Part shown: piece after piece, positions 45,628 to 55,878 of the stretch | How positions within the stretch are numbered: the first letter of the stretch is position 1 | Layout: each line of letters starts with the position of its first letter | Assembly: GCF_005280275.1 (NCBI RefSeq) | Contig: NZ_CP040021.1 | Span: 645,001 to 709,000, forward strand | DNA: 64,000 nucleotides | DNA from: Salinivibrio kushneri | Lineage (GTDB): Bacteria; Pseudomonadota; Gammaproteobacteria; Enterobacterales; Vibrionaceae | Direction of reading: 5' to 3' | The notes under the pieces: generated by a model | The model's input: the letters and a program-made list of their open reading frames with translations, nothing else | Told to the model about the DNA's origin: nothing | The model's database searches: none | Position numbers and translations under genes: made by a program

Positions 45628-48600
45628 ATGTCTGAGCCACGTTTTGTCCATTTACGTATTCACAGTGACTTTTCCATGGTTGATGGTTTGTCCAAGGTGC
45701 CACCACTGGTAAAAAAAGTGGCGGAAATGGGCATGCCTGCCATGGCGCTGACTGATTTCAGCAACCTGTGTGGGTTGGTTAAGTTCTATAACACTGCCAA
45801 CAATGTCGGTGTGAAGCCGATAATTGGCGCTGATTTTTTGGTGCAATCGGAGGCGTTTGGCGAGGAACTTTGTCAGCTGACCTTATTAGCGACCGACAAA
45901 ACGGGCTATAAGAACCTGACCTTGCTGATCTCCAAGGCCTACTTACGTGGACATATTCAGCATCGCCCAGTGATCGATCAGCAATGGCTGATTGAGCATT
46001 CGGAAGGGTTGATTGTGTTATCCGGCGGCTGCCGTGGTGACTTGGGAAAAGCCTTGCTTAAAGGCAATCAAGCGCTGGCAAAAGAGTGTGCTCACTTTTA
46101 CCAGACCTATTTCCCGGATGCGTATTACATGGAGCTGGTGCGCACTGGGCGCCAGGATGAAGAAGTCTATCTACATTTTGCAGTTGATTTCGCGACCGAG
46201 CATGACTTGCCTGTGGTGGCGACCAATGAAGTCTGCTTCATTTCATCTGAGGAGTTTGATGCGCATGAGATCCGAGTTGCGATTCATGATGGTTTCACGC
46301 TCGATGATCCTCGTCGCCCCAAGAAATACAGCGCCGAACAGTATTTGCGTACCGAGCAAGAGATGTGTGAGCTCTTCGCGGATATTCCCGAGGCATTGAC
46401 CAATAGCGTAGAAATAGCCAAGCGTTGTAACGTGCCGGTGCGATTGGATGAGTACTTTTTGCCGAACTTCCCCACAGAGGGAATGGAAATTGATCAATAC
46501 TTGGTCAAGCGCTCACAAGAAGGCTTGGAAGAGCGTCTTGCCTTTCTCTTTCCTGATGAAGTGGAAAGAGCGCGCCGACGCCCCGACTATGATGCACGAC
46601 TAGAGCGCGAGCTTGGGGTCATCAACCAAATGGGGTTTCCCGGCTACTTTTTGATCGTGATGGAGTTTATCCAGTGGTCAAAAGACAATGATATCCCTGT
46701 CGGCCCAGGGCGCGGCTCAGGAGCCGGCTCTTTGGTGGCTTATGCGCTAAAAATTACCGACCTCGATCCACTCCAGTTTGATCTTCTCTTCGAGCGCTTT
46801 TTGAACCCCGAACGGGTTTCCATGCCCGACTTCGATGTCGACTTTTGCATGGATAAGCGTGATCTAGTGATCGATCACGTCGCTGAAATGTACGGGCGTG
46901 ATGCGGTATCGCAGATCATTACCTTCGGTACCATGGCGGCGAAAGCCGTGATCCGTGATGTAGGACGCGTGTTAGGGCACCCTTATGGCTTTGTGGACCG
47001 GATTTCAAAGCTGGTGCCACCAGACCCAGGTATGACCCTCGAGAAAGCCTTTGACGCCGAGCCCCAGTTGGTCGAGGTGTATAACAGCGATGAGGAAGTT
47101 AAAGCGCTGATTGATATGGCGCGGATGCTCGAAGGGGTGACCCGAAATGCGGGTAAGCACGCGGGCGGGGTGGTGATATCACCCACCACGATTACCGATT
47201 TTTCTCCCCTTTATTGCGACAGTGAAGGGCATCATCCAGTTACGCAGTTTGATAAAAACGACGTTGAAACCGCCGGCCTGGTGAAGTTTGACTTTTTGGG
47301 CCTACGGACGCTGACCATTATCGACTGGGCGTTGGGGATGATAAATCCGCGCTTACAGCGTCAAGGGAAAGATCCCATTGATATCGCCGCGATCCCGATG
47401 GCTGATCAACCTTCATTTGAAATGCTGCGCAAAGCCGAGACGACCGCCGTCTTCCAGCTGGAATCGCGGGGCATGAAAGAGCTGATTAAACGGCTTCAGC
47501 CTGATTGCTTTGAAGATATGATCGCTTTGGTGGCCTTGTTCCGTCCTGGCCCGTTGCAATCAGGGATGGTGGATAACTTTATCGACCGTAAGCATGGCCG
47601 TGAAGTCGTGTCTTACCCGGATGAAAAATGGCAACACGATTCGTTGAAAGAAACGCTTGAGCCCACCTATGGCATCATTCTCTATCAAGAGCAGGTGATG
47701 CAGATCGCTCAGACACTCGCAGGCTATACGCTCGGCGGCGCGGACTTGTTGCGTCGTGCCATGGGTAAGAAAAAGCCAGAAGAAATGGCCAAGCAGCGAG
47801 ACATTTTTGAAAAAGGGGCAATCGCCAACGGCATTGATGGCGAGCTAGCGATGCGGATCTTTGATTTGGTAGAGAAGTTCGCTGGCTATGGTTTTAACAA
47901 ATCGCACTCCGCCGCTTACGCACTGGTCTCATATCAAACACTGTGGTTAAAAGCGCATTACCCCGCGGAATTCATGGCGGCGGTAATGACCGCAGACATG
48001 GATAACACGGATAAAGTCGTGGGGCTGGTGGAAGAGTGTCGGCGCATGAAACTGACGGTTTTACCGCCGGATGTGAATGCTGGATTGCACCATTTCACCG
48101 TCAACGAGCAAGGGGAAATTGTTTACGGTATTGGGGCGATAAAAGGGGTCGGCGAAGGCCCTATCGATACCATTGTTGCTGCGCGTGAGCAAGACGGTTA
48201 TTTCCGAGACTTGTTTGATTTTTGTGCTCGCATTGATACCAAAAAAGTTAATAAACGAGTGATTGAACGCCTCATCCGTGCTGGTGCCATGGACAAACTC
48301 GGCCCTCATCGTGCGGCGATGATGGCCTCGGTCGATGAAGCTATTCGTGCTGCGAGCCAACATCACCAAGCGGAAGCCTACGGGCAAACCGATATGTTTG
48401 GGGTGTTGACTGATGCCCCCGAAGAAGTAGAGCATGCCTATGCACACGCTGACCCATGGCCAGATAAAGTATGGCTAGAAGGGGAGCGAGAAACACTGGG
48501 CTTGTATTTGACCGGCCATCCGGTCAACAGCTATCGCAAAGAGTTAAAAAACTACATCACGTGGCGGTTAGAAGATGCCCATGCAACGAAGCGTGATGTG

Positions 48601-49107
48601 GTCTCGACGGTAGCAGGGTTAGTGATCGCTGCACGGGTAATGACCACCAAACGGGGGTCACGATTAGGGATCTTAACCCTTGATGATCGCTCGGGGCGCA
48701 TGGAAGTGATGCTTTTTTCTGATGTGCTCGACAAATATCTTGACTTGGTGGAGAAAGATCGGATTTTAGTGGTCTCAGGACAGGTCAGCTTTGATGACTT
48801 CAACGGGGGGCTTAAAATGACCGCCCGTGAAGTGATGGACATTAGTCAGGCGCGGGAAAAGTATGCGCGTTGTTTAGGGATTTCGATGACCTCGGATCAG
48901 GTCGATGCGTCCTTTTTTGAACGATTTCATGATGCACTGGCACCCTACCGCTCCGGTACAGTACCTGTGAATCTTTACTATCAGCGCGACGATGCGCGCG
49001 CGCGGTTACGCTTAGGCGCAGAGTGGCGCGTAACGCCAACCGATGAATTAATCGACACCTTGAAAGGCTTGCTCGGTCAAGAGCAGGTCGAATTAGAGTT
49101 TAACTAA
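45628..49107 (+). CDS. dnaE: DNA polymerase III alpha subunit
   Basis: Replicative polymerase, 1159 residues (E. coli 1160). N-terminal PHP domain starts [13 protein letters not shown]; the palm carries [13 protein letters not shown] with catalytic Asp401 and Asp403. [18 protein letters not shown], the fingers, an HhH region near [23 protein letters not shown] and an OB fold near 1000 follow. No proofreading motif, as expected. The start has only a weak ribosome site. Confidence 0.97.
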   Translation: MSEPRFVHLRIHSDFSMVDGLSKVPPLVKKVAEMGMPAMALTDFSNLCGLVKFYNTANNVGVKPIIGADFLVQSEAFGEELCQLTLLATDKTGYKNLTLLISKAYLRGHIQHRPVIDQQWLIEHSEGLIVLSGGCRGDLGKALLKGNQALAKECAHFYQTYFPDAYYMELVRTGRQDEEVYLHFAVDFATEHDLPVVATNEVCFISSEEFDAHEIRVAIHDGFTLDDPRRPKKYSAEQYLRTEQEMCELFADIPEALTNSVEIAKRCNVPVRLDEYFLPNFPTEGMEIDQYLVKRSQEGLEERLAFLFPDEVERARRRPDYDARLERELGVINQMGFPGYFLIVMEFIQWSKDNDIPVGPGRGSGAGSLVAYALKITDLDPLQFDLLFERFLNPERVSMPDFDVDFCMDKRDLVIDHVAEMYGRDAVSQIITFGTMAAKAVIRDVGRVLGHPYGFVDRISKLVPPDPGMTLEKAFDAEPQLVEVYNSDEEVKALIDMARMLEGVTRNAGKHAGGVVISPTTITDFSPLYCDSEGHHPVTQFDKNDVETAGLVKFDFLGLRTLTIIDWALGMINPRLQRQGKDPIDIAAIPMADQPSFEMLRKAETTAVFQLESRGMKELIKRLQPDCFEDMIALVALFRPGPLQSGMVDNFIDRKHGREVVSYPDEKWQHDSLKETLEPTYGIILYQEQVMQIAQTLAGYTLGGADLLRRAMGKKKPEEMAKQRDIFEKGAIANGIDGELAMRIFDLVEKFAGYGFNKSHSAAYALVSYQTLWLKAHYPAEFMAAVMTADMDNTDKVVGLVEECRRMKLTVLPPDVNAGLHHFTVNEQGEIVYGIGAIKGVGEGPIDTIVAAREQDGYFRDLFDFCARIDTKKVNKRVIERLIRAGAMDKLGPHRAAMMASVDEAIRAASQHHQAEAYGQTDMFGVLTDAPEEVEHAYAHADPWPDKVWLEGERETLGLYLTGHPVNSYRKELKNYITWRLEDAHATKRDVVSTVAGLVIAARVMTTKRGSRLGILTLDDRSGRMEVMLFSDVLDKYLDLVEKDRILVVSGQVSFDDFNGGLKMTAREVMDISQAREKYARCLGISMTSDQVDASFFERFHDALAPYRSGTVPVNLYYQRDDARARLRLGAEWRVTPTDELIDTLKGLLGQEQVELEFN

Positions 49108-49162
49108 GCCAGGCTGGTGACGTGTCGCGTACACTGGCGGTGACCAATAGGATTCTCTTGGT

Positions 49163-50122
49163 ATGAGTCTTAATTTTTTAGAGTTTGAACAACCTATCGC
49201 AGAATTAGAAGCCAAAATTGAGGCCCTTCGCGCTGTTTCCAAGCGGGGTGGAGAAGACGCGGTTAACTTGGATAAAGAGATTGAACAACTGGAAACAAAA
49301 AGCCTAGAGCTGACGCGAAAAATCTTTGGTGATTTAGGCGCGTGGCAGGTGGCACAACTTGCGCGTCACCCGCAGCGCCCATATACCTACGACTATCTGG
49401 ATCGCATTTTCCATGAGTTTGATGAATTGGCTGGCGACCGCGCCTATGCTGACGACAAAGCATTGGTGGGAGGAATGGCGCGATTAGAAGGGCGTCCTGT
49501 GATGGTGATTGGTCACCAAAAAGGGCGAGACACCAATGAAAAGGTCAAGCGTAACTTTGGTATGCCCAAGCCCGAGGGCTACCGCAAAGCACTGCGCCTG
49601 ATGAAAATGGCCGAGCGTTTTAATATGCCGGTGATTACCTTTATCGATACCGCAGGCGCTTACCCAGGTGTCGGAGCCGAGGAGCGAGGCCAATCAGAGG
49701 CGATTGCCCGTAACCTTAAAGAAATGGCCGGCCTGACTGTCCCTGTGATTTGTAATGTGGTCGGCGAGGGTGGCTCAGGTGGCGCGCTGGCGATTGGTGT
49801 GGGGGATTATGTCAATATGCTGCAGTACTCCACCTACTCGGTGATCTCCCCCGAGGGTTGTGCCTCCATTTTGTGGCGTGATGCGGCGAAAGCGCCGCAA
49901 GCGGCTGATGCGATGGGGATAACCGCCCCTCGCCTCAAAGAGCTTGGCTTGGTTGATAGTGTGATCACTGAGCCTCTGGGTGGCGCACACCGCGACATTA
50001 ACGCGATGGCGGATAGCATTAAGCAAACACTGCTTACCCAGCTAAGCGATTTAGACAGTCTTGATACCGAAAGCTTGCGGGATCGCCGCTATCAGCGCTT
50101 GCTCAATTACGGTTACTGCTAA
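49163..50122 (+). CDS. accA: Acetyl-CoA carboxylase carboxyltransferase subunit alpha
   Basis: Together with AccD, transfers CO2 from carboxybiotin to acetyl-CoA. At 319 residues it starts [23 protein letters not shown] and holds [23 protein letters not shown] and [16 protein letters not shown] of the crotonase-like fold. It follows dnaE by 55 nt and is closed by a terminator at 50145-50170. Confidence 0.97.
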   Translation: MSLNFLEFEQPIAELEAKIEALRAVSKRGGEDAVNLDKEIEQLETKSLELTRKIFGDLGAWQVAQLARHPQRPYTYDYLDRIFHEFDELAGDRAYADDKALVGGMARLEGRPVMVIGHQKGRDTNEKVKRNFGMPKPEGYRKALRLMKMAERFNMPVITFIDTAGAYPGVGAEERGQSEAIARNLKEMAGLTVPVICNVVGEGGSGGALAIGVGDYVNMLQYSTYSVISPEGCASILWRDAAKAPQAADAMGITAPRLKELGLVDSVITEPLGGAHRDINAMADSIKQTLLTQLSDLDSLDTESLRDRRYQRLLNYGYC

Positions 50123-50144
50123 TCGTGATGGAATGAACTGCGAT

Positions 50145-50170
50145 AAAGGGCCTGCGGGCCCTTTTCTTTT
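50145..50170 (+). terminator. Terminator after accA
   Basis: AAAGGGCC (50145-50152) / GGCCCTTT (50157-50164) with a 4-nt loop, then TCTTTT. It separates the accA transcript from tilS. Confidence 0.8.
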
Positions 50171-50211
50171 ACGTAAAGGGCGGCAACAATGACACATTAT
50201 ATCAATGATGA

Positions 50212-51528
50212 ATGGCTATGCTTTACCATCAACTGAGTGACACATTAGCCCCGCTGACATCGACACCGCGACAGGTGGTACTGGCGCTCAGTGGCGGATT
50301 AGACTCTCGCGTGTTGCTAGCATTATTGACGCAGTATCGCGACCAGCACCCCCAACATGATTATCTTGTGGTTCATGTTCATCACGGTTTGCATCCCGAT
50401 GCGGATAAATGGGCTGAGCTGTGCCAAATGTGGGCGGACAACGCCGGATTTCGCTGCAGGGTAGAACGGGTGAGCTTGGATACGTCGCTCAGTGTGGAAC
50501 ATGCGGCGAGACAAGCAAGGTATCAGGCGATCGCGCACCTGCTTAAGCCCAATGGACTGGTGTTAACCGCCCAGCACAGTGATGATCAGGTTGAAACCTT
50601 TTTCCTCGCCCTGAAGCGCGGCAGTGGTTTGGAAGGGTTAGCTGGGATGCCAGCGGTGCGTGCTCTGGGTCAGGGCTATCTGGTACGTCCTTTTTTGACG
50701 CTATCAAGAGCGAGCCTTGAGGCATATGCGCGGCAACACCAACTCGATTGGGTGGACGATCCGAGCAACCAAGACACGCGCTTTGATCGCAATTTTTTGC
50801 GTCAGCACTGGTTACCGCAAGCGGATGCTCGTTGGCCTGGCTTTCGTAAAGCCGTTGAGCGCACCCAGCGCTTGTGTGGTGAACAAGCGTCCTTATTGGC
50901 GCGATTGATAGAGCCTATGGTGACACAAGCGGAGACAGAAGCGGGCAGCCTGGCTATTACCGCGTTACCACAGAACGACTTAGCACTCACGCAGGCCATG
51001 CTGCGCCATTGGCTAAAGCGTCACAGTATTACCTTGACGCAAGCACAGTTACAGACATTGCTCTTTGATGTCATCAACGCTAAACCGGATGCCAACCCGA
51101 GCTTGAGCGTAGGCACGGTGAGTATTCGCCGCTTCCAGCAACAGCTTTATATCGTGCTGCCTTATGCCGATTTATCCCAATGGCAGGGCACATTGACGCC
51201 AGAAACACCGTTAGCACTGCCAGATGGACTGGGTACCTTGTACTTACTGCCTTATTCGTCGACAGAGAAAGGGCTCGCGCTGGGAGATCTCGCGTCGCGG
51301 GCACTGCATGTACACTTTAACCCTCGTGGCTTATCGATTCATCCTGCCGGCCGACAAGGGCGCCGAAAGCTAAAAAAACTCTACCAAGAAGCCGGGATCC
51401 CCAGCTGGTTACGTCGACGCCAACCGATTATTTGCGATGGCGAGACAGTGGTGGCCATTGCCGATAGGTATGTTAGTCAGGCCGCAAGCGGTAAACAATG
51501 GCGGCTTGTTTGGCAGCATGAGTCTTAG
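50212..51528 (+). CDS. tilS: tRNA(Ile)-lysidine synthase TilS
   Basis: Converts C34 of tRNA-Ile(CAU) to lysidine so that it reads AUA; essential. At 438 residues the PP-loop VLALSGGLDSRVLLALL is at about 23-39. LVVHVHHGLHPDAD and TAQHSDDQVETFFLALKRGSGLEGLAGM follow, then the C-terminal TilS domain (FNPRGLSIHPAGRQGRRKLKKLYQEAGIP). ATG 50218 is an alternative start; neither has a clear ribosome site. Same order as E. coli (accA, then tilS). Confidence 0.94.
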   Translation: MAMLYHQLSDTLAPLTSTPRQVVLALSGGLDSRVLLALLTQYRDQHPQHDYLVVHVHHGLHPDADKWAELCQMWADNAGFRCRVERVSLDTSLSVEHAARQARYQAIAHLLKPNGLVLTAQHSDDQVETFFLALKRGSGLEGLAGMPAVRALGQGYLVRPFLTLSRASLEAYARQHQLDWVDDPSNQDTRFDRNFLRQHWLPQADARWPGFRKAVERTQRLCGEQASLLARLIEPMVTQAETEAGSLAITALPQNDLALTQAMLRHWLKRHSITLTQAQLQTLLFDVINAKPDANPSLSVGTVSIRRFQQQLYIVLPYADLSQWQGTLTPETPLALPDGLGTLYLLPYSSTEKGLALGDLASRALHVHFNPRGLSIHPAGRQGRRKLKKLYQEAGIPSWLRRRQPIICDGETVVAIADRYVSQAASGKQWRLVWQHES

Positions 51529-51664
51529 TCCCCCCTGTCACCCGGCGCGATTCGCTCACTTAACATCGCTCGCTCACCAGGTGCTAGAGCAAACGTCGGG
51601 CGAGTTGGATGAGATCAGAATACTGAACGGGTGATGATTAATTGAGCAGTTAGACTATCTTATC

Positions 51665-51693
51665 TTGCTTAATCGTGACGAATTACTTAATGT
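51665..51693 (+). promoter_or_regulatory. Promoter of the NSS transporter gene
   Basis: TTGCTT (51665-51670), 17-nt spacer, TAATGT (51688-51693). Its -10 box overlaps the TrpR-like operator that begins at 51691. Confidence 0.45.
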
Positions 51694-51710
51694 ACTAGTC
51701 TAATGATACA
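51691..51710 (+). promoter_or_regulatory. Candidate TrpR operator
   Basis: The left half TGTACTAGT is a perfect TrpR half-site. The right half ends ATACA where GTACA is expected; 15 of 20 positions fit the idealised palindrome TGTACTAGTTAACTAGTACA. Known TrpR sites are often imperfect in one half. It overlaps the predicted -10 and start site, the right place for repression. An 8-bp repeat TTAGACTA (51650-51657) / TAGTCTAA (51696-51703) includes part of it. Confidence 0.5.
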
Positions 51711-51724
51711 TAAGGTAAGCAGTA

Positions 51725-53074
51725 ATGGCATCAAGTCGCGAATTATTCGGTACTAGGATTGGCTTTGTTCTAGCTGCAGCAGGGGCTGCAGTGGGACTGG
51801 GTAATATTTGGGGATTTCCCACTCAAGCGGCCAGTAATGGCGGTGGCGCGTTTTTACTCGTCTACTTGTTAATGATTTTGCTGGTGGCATTTCCCATGCT
51901 GGTGGTAGAAATGGCGATTGGTCGTCATGGGCGTGCGAACCCACTGGATAGCATGCGTGCACTCAGTGATAATCCCTTGATGAAGCGCTTAGGAAGCGGT
52001 GTGGGTTTAGTGGGACTGGCCGTTCCTTGTATGGTGCTGGCGTTCTATAGCATTGTTGGCGGCTGGTTAGTGTCTTTTCTCCTTGCGGCGGTTGCAGAGA
52101 TCTTGCACTTTACCGACGCGGCAGCATGGTTAAAAGGCTTCTCGGCTTCACGTAACTTGTTTGGCGCTATCCTCTTTTATGTGTTGACGATCTTTATTGT
52201 GCAAGCAGGCGTGAAACAAGGGATTGAACGTTGGTCGACGCGGTTGATGCCCGCGTTATTCGTGCTGTTTGCCGCGATGTTTATCTACATCATGACGTTA
52301 CCTGGCGCGACCGAGGGCTTAAAGCACTACCTTATTCCTGACTTCTCCAAGATCATGGACAGAGATCTGCTCTTGGCTGCGATGGGGCAAGGCTTTTTCT
52401 CGCTGACCATTGGTGGGTGCTCGATGCTGATTTATGGCTCTTATCTGAGTCAGAAAGAAAATCTGCCTAAGATGGCATTGAGCGTCACGCTGGTCGATAC
52501 CGCGGTGGCAGTTATTGCTGGTCTGGTGGTGCTACCTGCCATGTTTGTTGCCATGCACCAAGGCGTAGAAATATACGCCCAAGATGGCAGCTTGCTGAGT
52601 GCCGATACGCTGGTATTTACTGTGTTACCTTTGCTGTTTGAAAGCCTCGGAGCGGCAGGGCCTTACGTGTCTTTGGTCTTTTTCTTACTGATGACTATTG
52701 CGGCGCTGACCTCTTCGATTTCTATGCTCGAGTGCCCGGTTGCACTTGCCAGTGAACGACTAGGCTCAAGCCGTAAAATCACCAGTTGGGTCCTGGGTGG
52801 TCTGATTGCCGCGTTTAGTGCGGTGATTGTCTTCCATTTCGGTACCTTGTTTGGTTTGGTGGCGAAAGTGGCGACACAGTACTTCCAGCCTTTTGCAGCA
52901 CTATTGTTCTGCTTGTTTGGTGGGTGGATTTGGTCGCGTGACCGCAAATTGTCGGCCTTGCGTGAGGGGTATGTGGATATTGAGCAGAGCCTGTTTTGGA
53001 AAATATGGCCTGTCTACGTCAAGTTCGTTTGTCCTATATTAGTGGCGACCGTCCTGTGGGTGTCACTGGGCTAA
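51725..53074 (+). CDS. Na+-dependent transporter, NSS/SNF family
   Basis: A sodium-coupled amino-acid symporter of the LeuT fold, 449 residues with about 11 membrane segments. The N-terminus GTRIGFVLAAAGAAVGLGNIWGFP and SNGGGAFLLVYLL hold the sodium and substrate-site motifs of TM1 and TM2. FAFYSIVGG-type sequence (LAFYSIVGGWL) marks TM3. The substrate cannot be read from sequence. A TrpR-like operator at 51691-51710 suggests tryptophan, as for the bacterial TnaT members, but this is inference. It is a single-gene unit closed by the terminator at 53105-53132. Confidence 0.88.
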   Translation: MASSRELFGTRIGFVLAAAGAAVGLGNIWGFPTQAASNGGGAFLLVYLLMILLVAFPMLVVEMAIGRHGRANPLDSMRALSDNPLMKRLGSGVGLVGLAVPCMVLAFYSIVGGWLVSFLLAAVAEILHFTDAAAWLKGFSASRNLFGAILFYVLTIFIVQAGVKQGIERWSTRLMPALFVLFAAMFIYIMTLPGATEGLKHYLIPDFSKIMDRDLLLAAMGQGFFSLTIGGCSMLIYGSYLSQKENLPKMALSVTLVDTAVAVIAGLVVLPAMFVAMHQGVEIYAQDGSLLSADTLVFTVLPLLFESLGAAGPYVSLVFFLLMTIAALTSSISMLECPVALASERLGSSRKITSWVLGGLIAAFSAVIVFHFGTLFGLVAKVATQYFQPFAALLFCLFGGWIWSRDRKLSALREGYVDIEQSLFWKIWPVYVKFVCPILVATVLWVSLG

Positions 53075-53104
53075 CAAAAGCCGTCGAGATCGCGACCAAT
53101 AATG

Positions 53105-53132
53105 AAAAAAGCGGACGAAATGTCCGCTTTTT
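53105..53132. terminator. Bidirectional terminator
   Basis: GCGGAC / GTCCGC stem flanked by A6 on the left and T5 on the right (AAAAAAGCGGAC at 53105-53116, GTCCGCTTTTT at 53122-53132). It can end both the NSS transporter transcript (+) and the yaeP-DUF4250 transcript (-). Confidence 0.85.
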
Positions 53133-53151
53133 GCGTTGTATAGACGTTGAC

Positions 53152-53340
53152 TTAACGAAATTGGTTGGCGTCTTCGATATACGTAAAGCCTGCTTCTTCG
53201 AGCCGCGTGCACAATACGGCTGTGTCTATATCATAATAGCGAACCAGATCCTCCAAGCTGTCAAACTCGTCACGTAGCTTCATATTGACAATGCTCATCA
53301 GCATGACAGGGTCCATGGTGGCGTAATTGTTTAAATCCAT
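53152..53340 (-). CDS. DUF4250 family protein
   Basis: A 62-residue acidic protein. The pattern (start)DLNNYATMDPVMLMSIVNMKLRDEF followed by YDIDTAVLCTRLEEAGFTY is that of DUF4250, found widely in vibrios and some Firmicutes. Function unknown. It starts 1 nt after the yaeP stop, so the two form one operon. Confidence 0.85.
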   Translation of the reverse strand: MDLNNYATMDPVMLMSIVNMKLRDEFDSLEDLVRYYDIDTAVLCTRLEEAGFTYIEDANQFR

Positions 53341-53341
53341 C

Positions 53342-53545
53342 TTAGTCCTCGTGATCGCTGATCAACAAGTTGGCCGCGGCAAATGCGGCTTGCTCTCGAC
53401 GCGATTGCTGGATCTCAGTGTCTTGTGCAATATCGTTGAGGGCTTTTAATGCGCAATGGATCGCCGCTGGTATATAGCCTTGCTCGCCACTGCCAATTTC
53501 CGCATAGCGTTGGCGAATCAAGTCACAGCAGTCTGCTATTTTCAT
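53342..53545 (-). CDS. yaeP: UPF0253 protein YaeP
   Basis: A 67-residue conserved protein. It matches E. coli YaeP (66 aa) along its length: CDLIRQRYAEIGSGEQGYIP, ALNDIAQD and the end QAAFAAANLLISDHE. A strong GAGGAG precedes the ATG. In E. coli yaeP also lies near tilS. No function known. Confidence 0.9.
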   Translation of the reverse strand: MKIADCCDLIRQRYAEIGSGEQGYIPAAIHCALKALNDIAQDTEIQQSRREQAAFAAANLLISDHED

Positions 53546-53607
53546 GGTGTTCTCCTCACGTAATGATGAGGATCACTATACCCAATCTGGTTAGGGAGAG
53601 GAAAGCG

Positions 53608-54462
53608 CTAACGTGCGCGTTTTTGCCGGTACATACTTTGGTCGGCACGTTCATAGAGCGACAAGTTATTATCACCTTGTCGATAGACAGAGAAACCCAC
53701 TGACGCGCTGATCTGGTGACTTGATAACAAATGATCTTGGCCAACTAAGCTCTTCACTCGTGAGGTCACGTGTTTCACCGAGCTTTTACTGGCAGGTTGC
53801 AAGATCACGGCAAACTCATCGCCACCGAGTCGATAGCAACGATCGCTGCCGCGCACAGCTTCTTTGACCAGCAATGAAAAACGGCGTAGTACCTTATCAC
53901 CATCCAAGTGGCCATAGGTATCATTGACTTGTTTGAAGTTGTCCATATCGAACATCACCATGACCAGACCAATATTTTCCCGTTCACAGACGGCGACGGC
54001 ATGCTGAAGGTCTTGTTCAAAGCTGGTGCGGTTATGTAGGCCAGTGAGACCATCGAGCAATGCCATGTTTTTCACGCGCGTATATTCAACGGCATTATTC
54101 AGCGGGCCGGCGAGCAGCTTGTGATAGGTATGGAGCAAGCTGATTTCATCTGGATCGAGCTTGTAAGGGGTAGAGTATTGCAACACACCCAATGGCTGCT
54201 TATTGAACTTGATGGAAAACGTCTGACGAAATGTGTGTTGTGCGCCACGACGAATGATGTTGGAGATATCATCATGCTCCCAAATAATGCGCCCAATATC
54301 GATCTGCTTTTCTAGTTCACGCGCGTAGACTTCAAACAACACTTTGATATCAAGGTGGCCTTGCAGCTTTTGTAACAATAACAAACGTTGATCGGCACCG
54401 AGCGGGACAATCCGCGGGGCGCGATCAGAGTTTGTATATTGTTTGATGTGCGAGGCATTCAT
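53608..54462 (-). CDS. GGDEF-domain diguanylate cyclase
   Basis: Predicted c-di-GMP synthase, 284 residues. The N-terminal 110 residues form a GAF-like sensory part with no membrane segment. The GGDEF domain has an intact active site RLGGDEFAV (GGDEF at 213-217) and an intact I-site RGSD at 204-207. Start MNASHIKQY at 54462. It stands alone on the minus strand. The signal is unknown. It differs in architecture from the 518-residue cyclase at 16377. Confidence 0.9.
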   Translation of the reverse strand: MNASHIKQYTNSDRAPRIVPLGADQRLLLLQKLQGHLDIKVLFEVYARELEKQIDIGRIIWEHDDISNIIRRGAQHTFRQTFSIKFNKQPLGVLQYSTPYKLDPDEISLLHTYHKLLAGPLNNAVEYTRVKNMALLDGLTGLHNRTSFEQDLQHAVAVCERENIGLVMVMFDMDNFKQVNDTYGHLDGDKVLRRFSLLVKEAVRGSDRCYRLGGDEFAVILQPASKSSVKHVTSRVKSLVGQDHLLSSHQISASVGFSVYRQGDNNLSLYERADQSMYRQKRAR

Positions 54463-54582
54463 GCGTGATCAACTACTCAGTAATAACGTCGGTTTCAATC
54501 TATGAAGCAGGTATCGTGCCAGTCTATATATTTTCGCTAATGGCGATGAGTGGATGCGAGTGAGGATACTGTTTTAAAGTAA

Positions 54583-55713
54583 CTAATCTGTCAATAGAGA
54601 GAGGATCTCAGACTGGTGATTGTGTGCATCACGGTAGCCAATGTCAATCAACTGGCGAAGGTATGCCGCCTCAAATAACAGATAACTGGCAAAGGTGGCA
54701 TCTTGACTGGCATTAATCCCCAAAAGCTTAAGCAAGCTGCGCAATGCGAGTGGCATATGGCTGTAGTAGCGGTTCGCCATGGGTTCAAATGGTTCTGAAG
54801 GCCGAAGATGAAGCACATCAATGTGGCGCAGCCCTAGACGCTCTTTTTGGTCGGGAGATAAAGCGCTGGCAACCTGATTAAGCCGTTGTAAATGCTCTAA
54901 GTCTGCCGAGAGCGTATCCGCAAAGATAGCATTCATTAAATGACCGCCGAGCATCGCTAAACCTGGCGCGGTGTGTTTAATTTGTTCAGGCCGCCGTATC
55001 CCTGTGGTCAGATCCAGAATTAAAATCCGCTCCGCGTCCATTTTGACAGCGGGACGCAACGGGGAAATTTGGTGAATTGCCCCATCACCATAAAACTCGT
55101 GGCCAATCCTGGAGGCAGGAAAAACGAAAGGAATGGCTGAAGAGGCCAGTAAGTGTTCGGTGGAAATTTGACTTCGCTTTCCCACTGCGCGGGCTCTTTC
55201 CCACGGTTTGATATGAGATGCGCCTTGAAAGAAACTCACCGATTGCCCCGTTTGGTAGTTTGAGGCAGTGACAGACAAGCCATTTAAATGACCAGCAAGT
55301 AATTGATAATTAAGCTTGTTAAAGCTGATCGTTTGATTCAGTAATTCTCTTAATGGCCGGTTATTGAGCAACCCGAAAGGCTGAGTGGGCTGGTAGTGAG
55401 ATTGAAAGCGTTGCCCGGTTTGCGACAAAAGGTGACCGACAAGTGCACTGGGCTGACTGGCGAGCACCCGAGAGGTGTTCAACCGATGCCATAGCCAAGA
55501 CAATTTTTTGACGCCCAGTCGAAAACATGACGCATAGCTTGCCAAAGATACCGCGTTGATAGCACCGGCGGATGTGCCGCAATAAATGGTAAAGGGGCTC
55601 GTGTGCACCCGCGGGTACCAGTGAGCGATCGCCGAGAGTACGCCTACTTGGTAAGCGGCTCGTGCACCGCCGCCAGTGAGCACCAAGGCAATTTTGGGTT
55701 TGTTTTTCGACAT
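54583..55713 (-). CDS. Patatin-like phospholipase
   Basis: A cytoplasmic 376-residue serine hydrolase of the patatin family. Oxyanion loop LTGGGARAAYQVGVL (about 12-26), nucleophile elbow CGTSAGAI with Ser48, and catalytic Asp210 in the DGA motif FYGDGAIHQ are all intact. C-terminal half is helical and of the DUF3336-free, RssA-like type. Substrate lipid not known. It is divergent from sodA. Confidence 0.88.
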   Translation of the reverse strand: MSKNKPKIALVLTGGGARAAYQVGVLSAIAHWYPRVHTSPFTIYCGTSAGAINAVSLASYASCFRLGVKKLSWLWHRLNTSRVLASQPSALVGHLLSQTGQRFQSHYQPTQPFGLLNNRPLRELLNQTISFNKLNYQLLAGHLNGLSVTASNYQTGQSVSFFQGASHIKPWERARAVGKRSQISTEHLLASSAIPFVFPASRIGHEFYGDGAIHQISPLRPAVKMDAERILILDLTTGIRRPEQIKHTAPGLAMLGGHLMNAIFADTLSADLEHLQRLNQVASALSPDQKERLGLRHIDVLHLRPSEPFEPMANRYYSHMPLALRSLLKLLGINASQDATFASYLLFEAAYLRQLIDIGYRDAHNHQSEILSLLTD

Positions 55714-55817
55714 AGGGCTACCATTATTACCACGCTAACAGTTTGATTATAGACGCTCTTTCATCTCACGCGCGGCGGTATATCACAGACCCCAAATATC
55801 ATTAATGATAATGAGGT

Positions 55818-55832
55818 TGAAAATTGTTATCA
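55818..55832 (+). promoter_or_regulatory. Fur-like box upstream of sodA
   Basis: TGAAAATTGTTATCA fits the 7-1-7 Fur consensus TGATAAT-N-ATTATCA with one mismatch in each half. A second near-match, AATGATAATGAG, lies at 55804-55815, as in tandem Fur sites. It is 47 nt before the start codon, within the expected promoter. Confidence 0.65.
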
Positions 55833-55878
55833 ATTCGATCTAGGCTGGTGGTGTCTTAATCATCGATGGAGCAACACC

